In this document: positions 6,062 to 6,330 of the stretch, piece after piece | Layout of the letters: each line of letters starts with the position of its first letter | How positions within the stretch are numbered: the first letter of the stretch is position 1 | DNA from: a candidate division Zixibacteria bacterium DG_27 | Lineage (GTDB): Bacteria > Zixibacteria > MSB-5A5 > DG-27 | Length of the DNA stretch: 6,330 nt | Reading direction: 5' to 3' | NCBI GenBank assembly: GCA_001302725.1 | Contig: LIZU01000077.1 | Span: 1 to 6,330 of the forward strand | Position numbers and translations under genes: made by a program | The notes under the pieces: model-generated | Told to the model about the DNA's origin: nothing | The model's database searches: none | Seen by the model: the letters and a program-made list of their open reading frames with translations, nothing else

Positions 6062-6330
6062 CATTCGCCCTCCAGTTTTCTCAGTTCCTGCTGGAGTTTA
6101 TCCGGGGTCAGATTGATGTATCCGGATTCGGGGACATATTTCTGACCCTCGGTGAGGACCCATTTAGTGAACTCTATGACTACCTTCCTTTCAGGTCTAC
6201 CCTGAGAGACGAAATGCAGATCTCGGGCCGGCGGAGAGGGATATCTCCCCGCAGCAATGGCCTCCACAATCTCGTCGCGGGTGTCGTAGAAATCCTCATC
6301 CGCATCTACCCGGCCATCGCCGTTGAGGTC
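6061..6330 (-). CDS. pstS: Phosphate-binding protein PstS, C-terminal part, with EF-hand loop (5' end beyond the window)
   Basis: The last 89 codons of a gene whose start lies outside the window. The position directly before pstC and the C-terminal pattern (ARDLHFVSQGRP, then VVIEFTKWVLTEGQKYVPESGYI and a final lysine-rich helix) match periplasmic or surface PstS phosphate-binding proteins, where the FxxWVLTxGQ helix and GYI segment are near the C-terminus. The visible part opens with DLNGDGRVDADE, a complete 12-residue EF-hand calcium loop (D1, N3, D5, G6, V8, D9, E12). It is followed by DFYDTRDEIVEAIAAGRYPSPP. The frame is open up to the edge. A GTG at 6267 could be read as a start but would cut the homologous region, so I reject it. 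The PstS assignment depends on context and a short tail. Confidence 0.85.
   Translation of the reverse strand, partial: DLNGDGRVDADEDFYDTRDEIVEAIAAGRYPSPPARDLHFVSQGRPERKVVIEFTKWVLTEGQKYVPESGYINLTPDKLQQELRKLEGE

Overview
All convincing genes in this 6.3-kb bacterial window lie on the minus strand. In transcription order, right to left, they are the 3' end of a phosphate-binding protein gene (pstS), then pstC, pstA, pstB, a secreted zinc carboxypeptidase of the M14 family, and most of hisS (histidyl-tRNA synthetase). The first and last genes run off the window edges. There is no RNA gene, CRISPR array, insertion sequence or phage signature.

Right part (about 3468-6330) is a compact high-affinity phosphate ABC transporter operon, pstS-pstC-pstA-pstB, with gaps of 2 to 9 bases between pstC, pstA and pstB. 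PstS captures phosphate outside the membrane, PstC and PstA form the channel, and PstB supplies the ATPase. The visible end of PstS carries a textbook EF-hand loop. The 74-base pstS-pstC gap holds a 22-codon mini-ORF whose ATG overlaps the pstS stop. Its TGA sits directly before the pstC start, in frame with pstC. No phoU follows pstB.

Middle part (about 1341-3467) starts with a 270-base spacer holding a hairpin, a good sigma-70 promoter and a leader hairpin. Next comes a 618-residue exported peptidase. Its N-terminal half resembles the eukaryotic-type cytosolic carboxypeptidases (CCP/Nna1 group of M14). It also has a signal peptide, an Asp-rich beta module and a C-terminal sorting domain with the YPNPFN motif typical of type IX secretion cargo.

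Left part (1-1340) is hisS with its own promoter (TTGACA, 17 bases, TAAGAT) and a GC-rich leader hairpin. It starts with TTG.

The organism is probably a Gram-negative member of the FCB-like assemblage (Bacteroidetes relatives or candidate phyla such as Zixibacteria, Latescibacteria, Marinimicrobia or WOR-3), because proteins with YPNPFN sorting tails are concentrated there. This rests on one domain, and no marker in the window fixes the phylum. The three transcription units look like ordinary chromosomal neighbours rather than one pathway. The points most worth following are the domain combination of the peptidase, the EF-hand in PstS and the pstS-pstC relay ORF.
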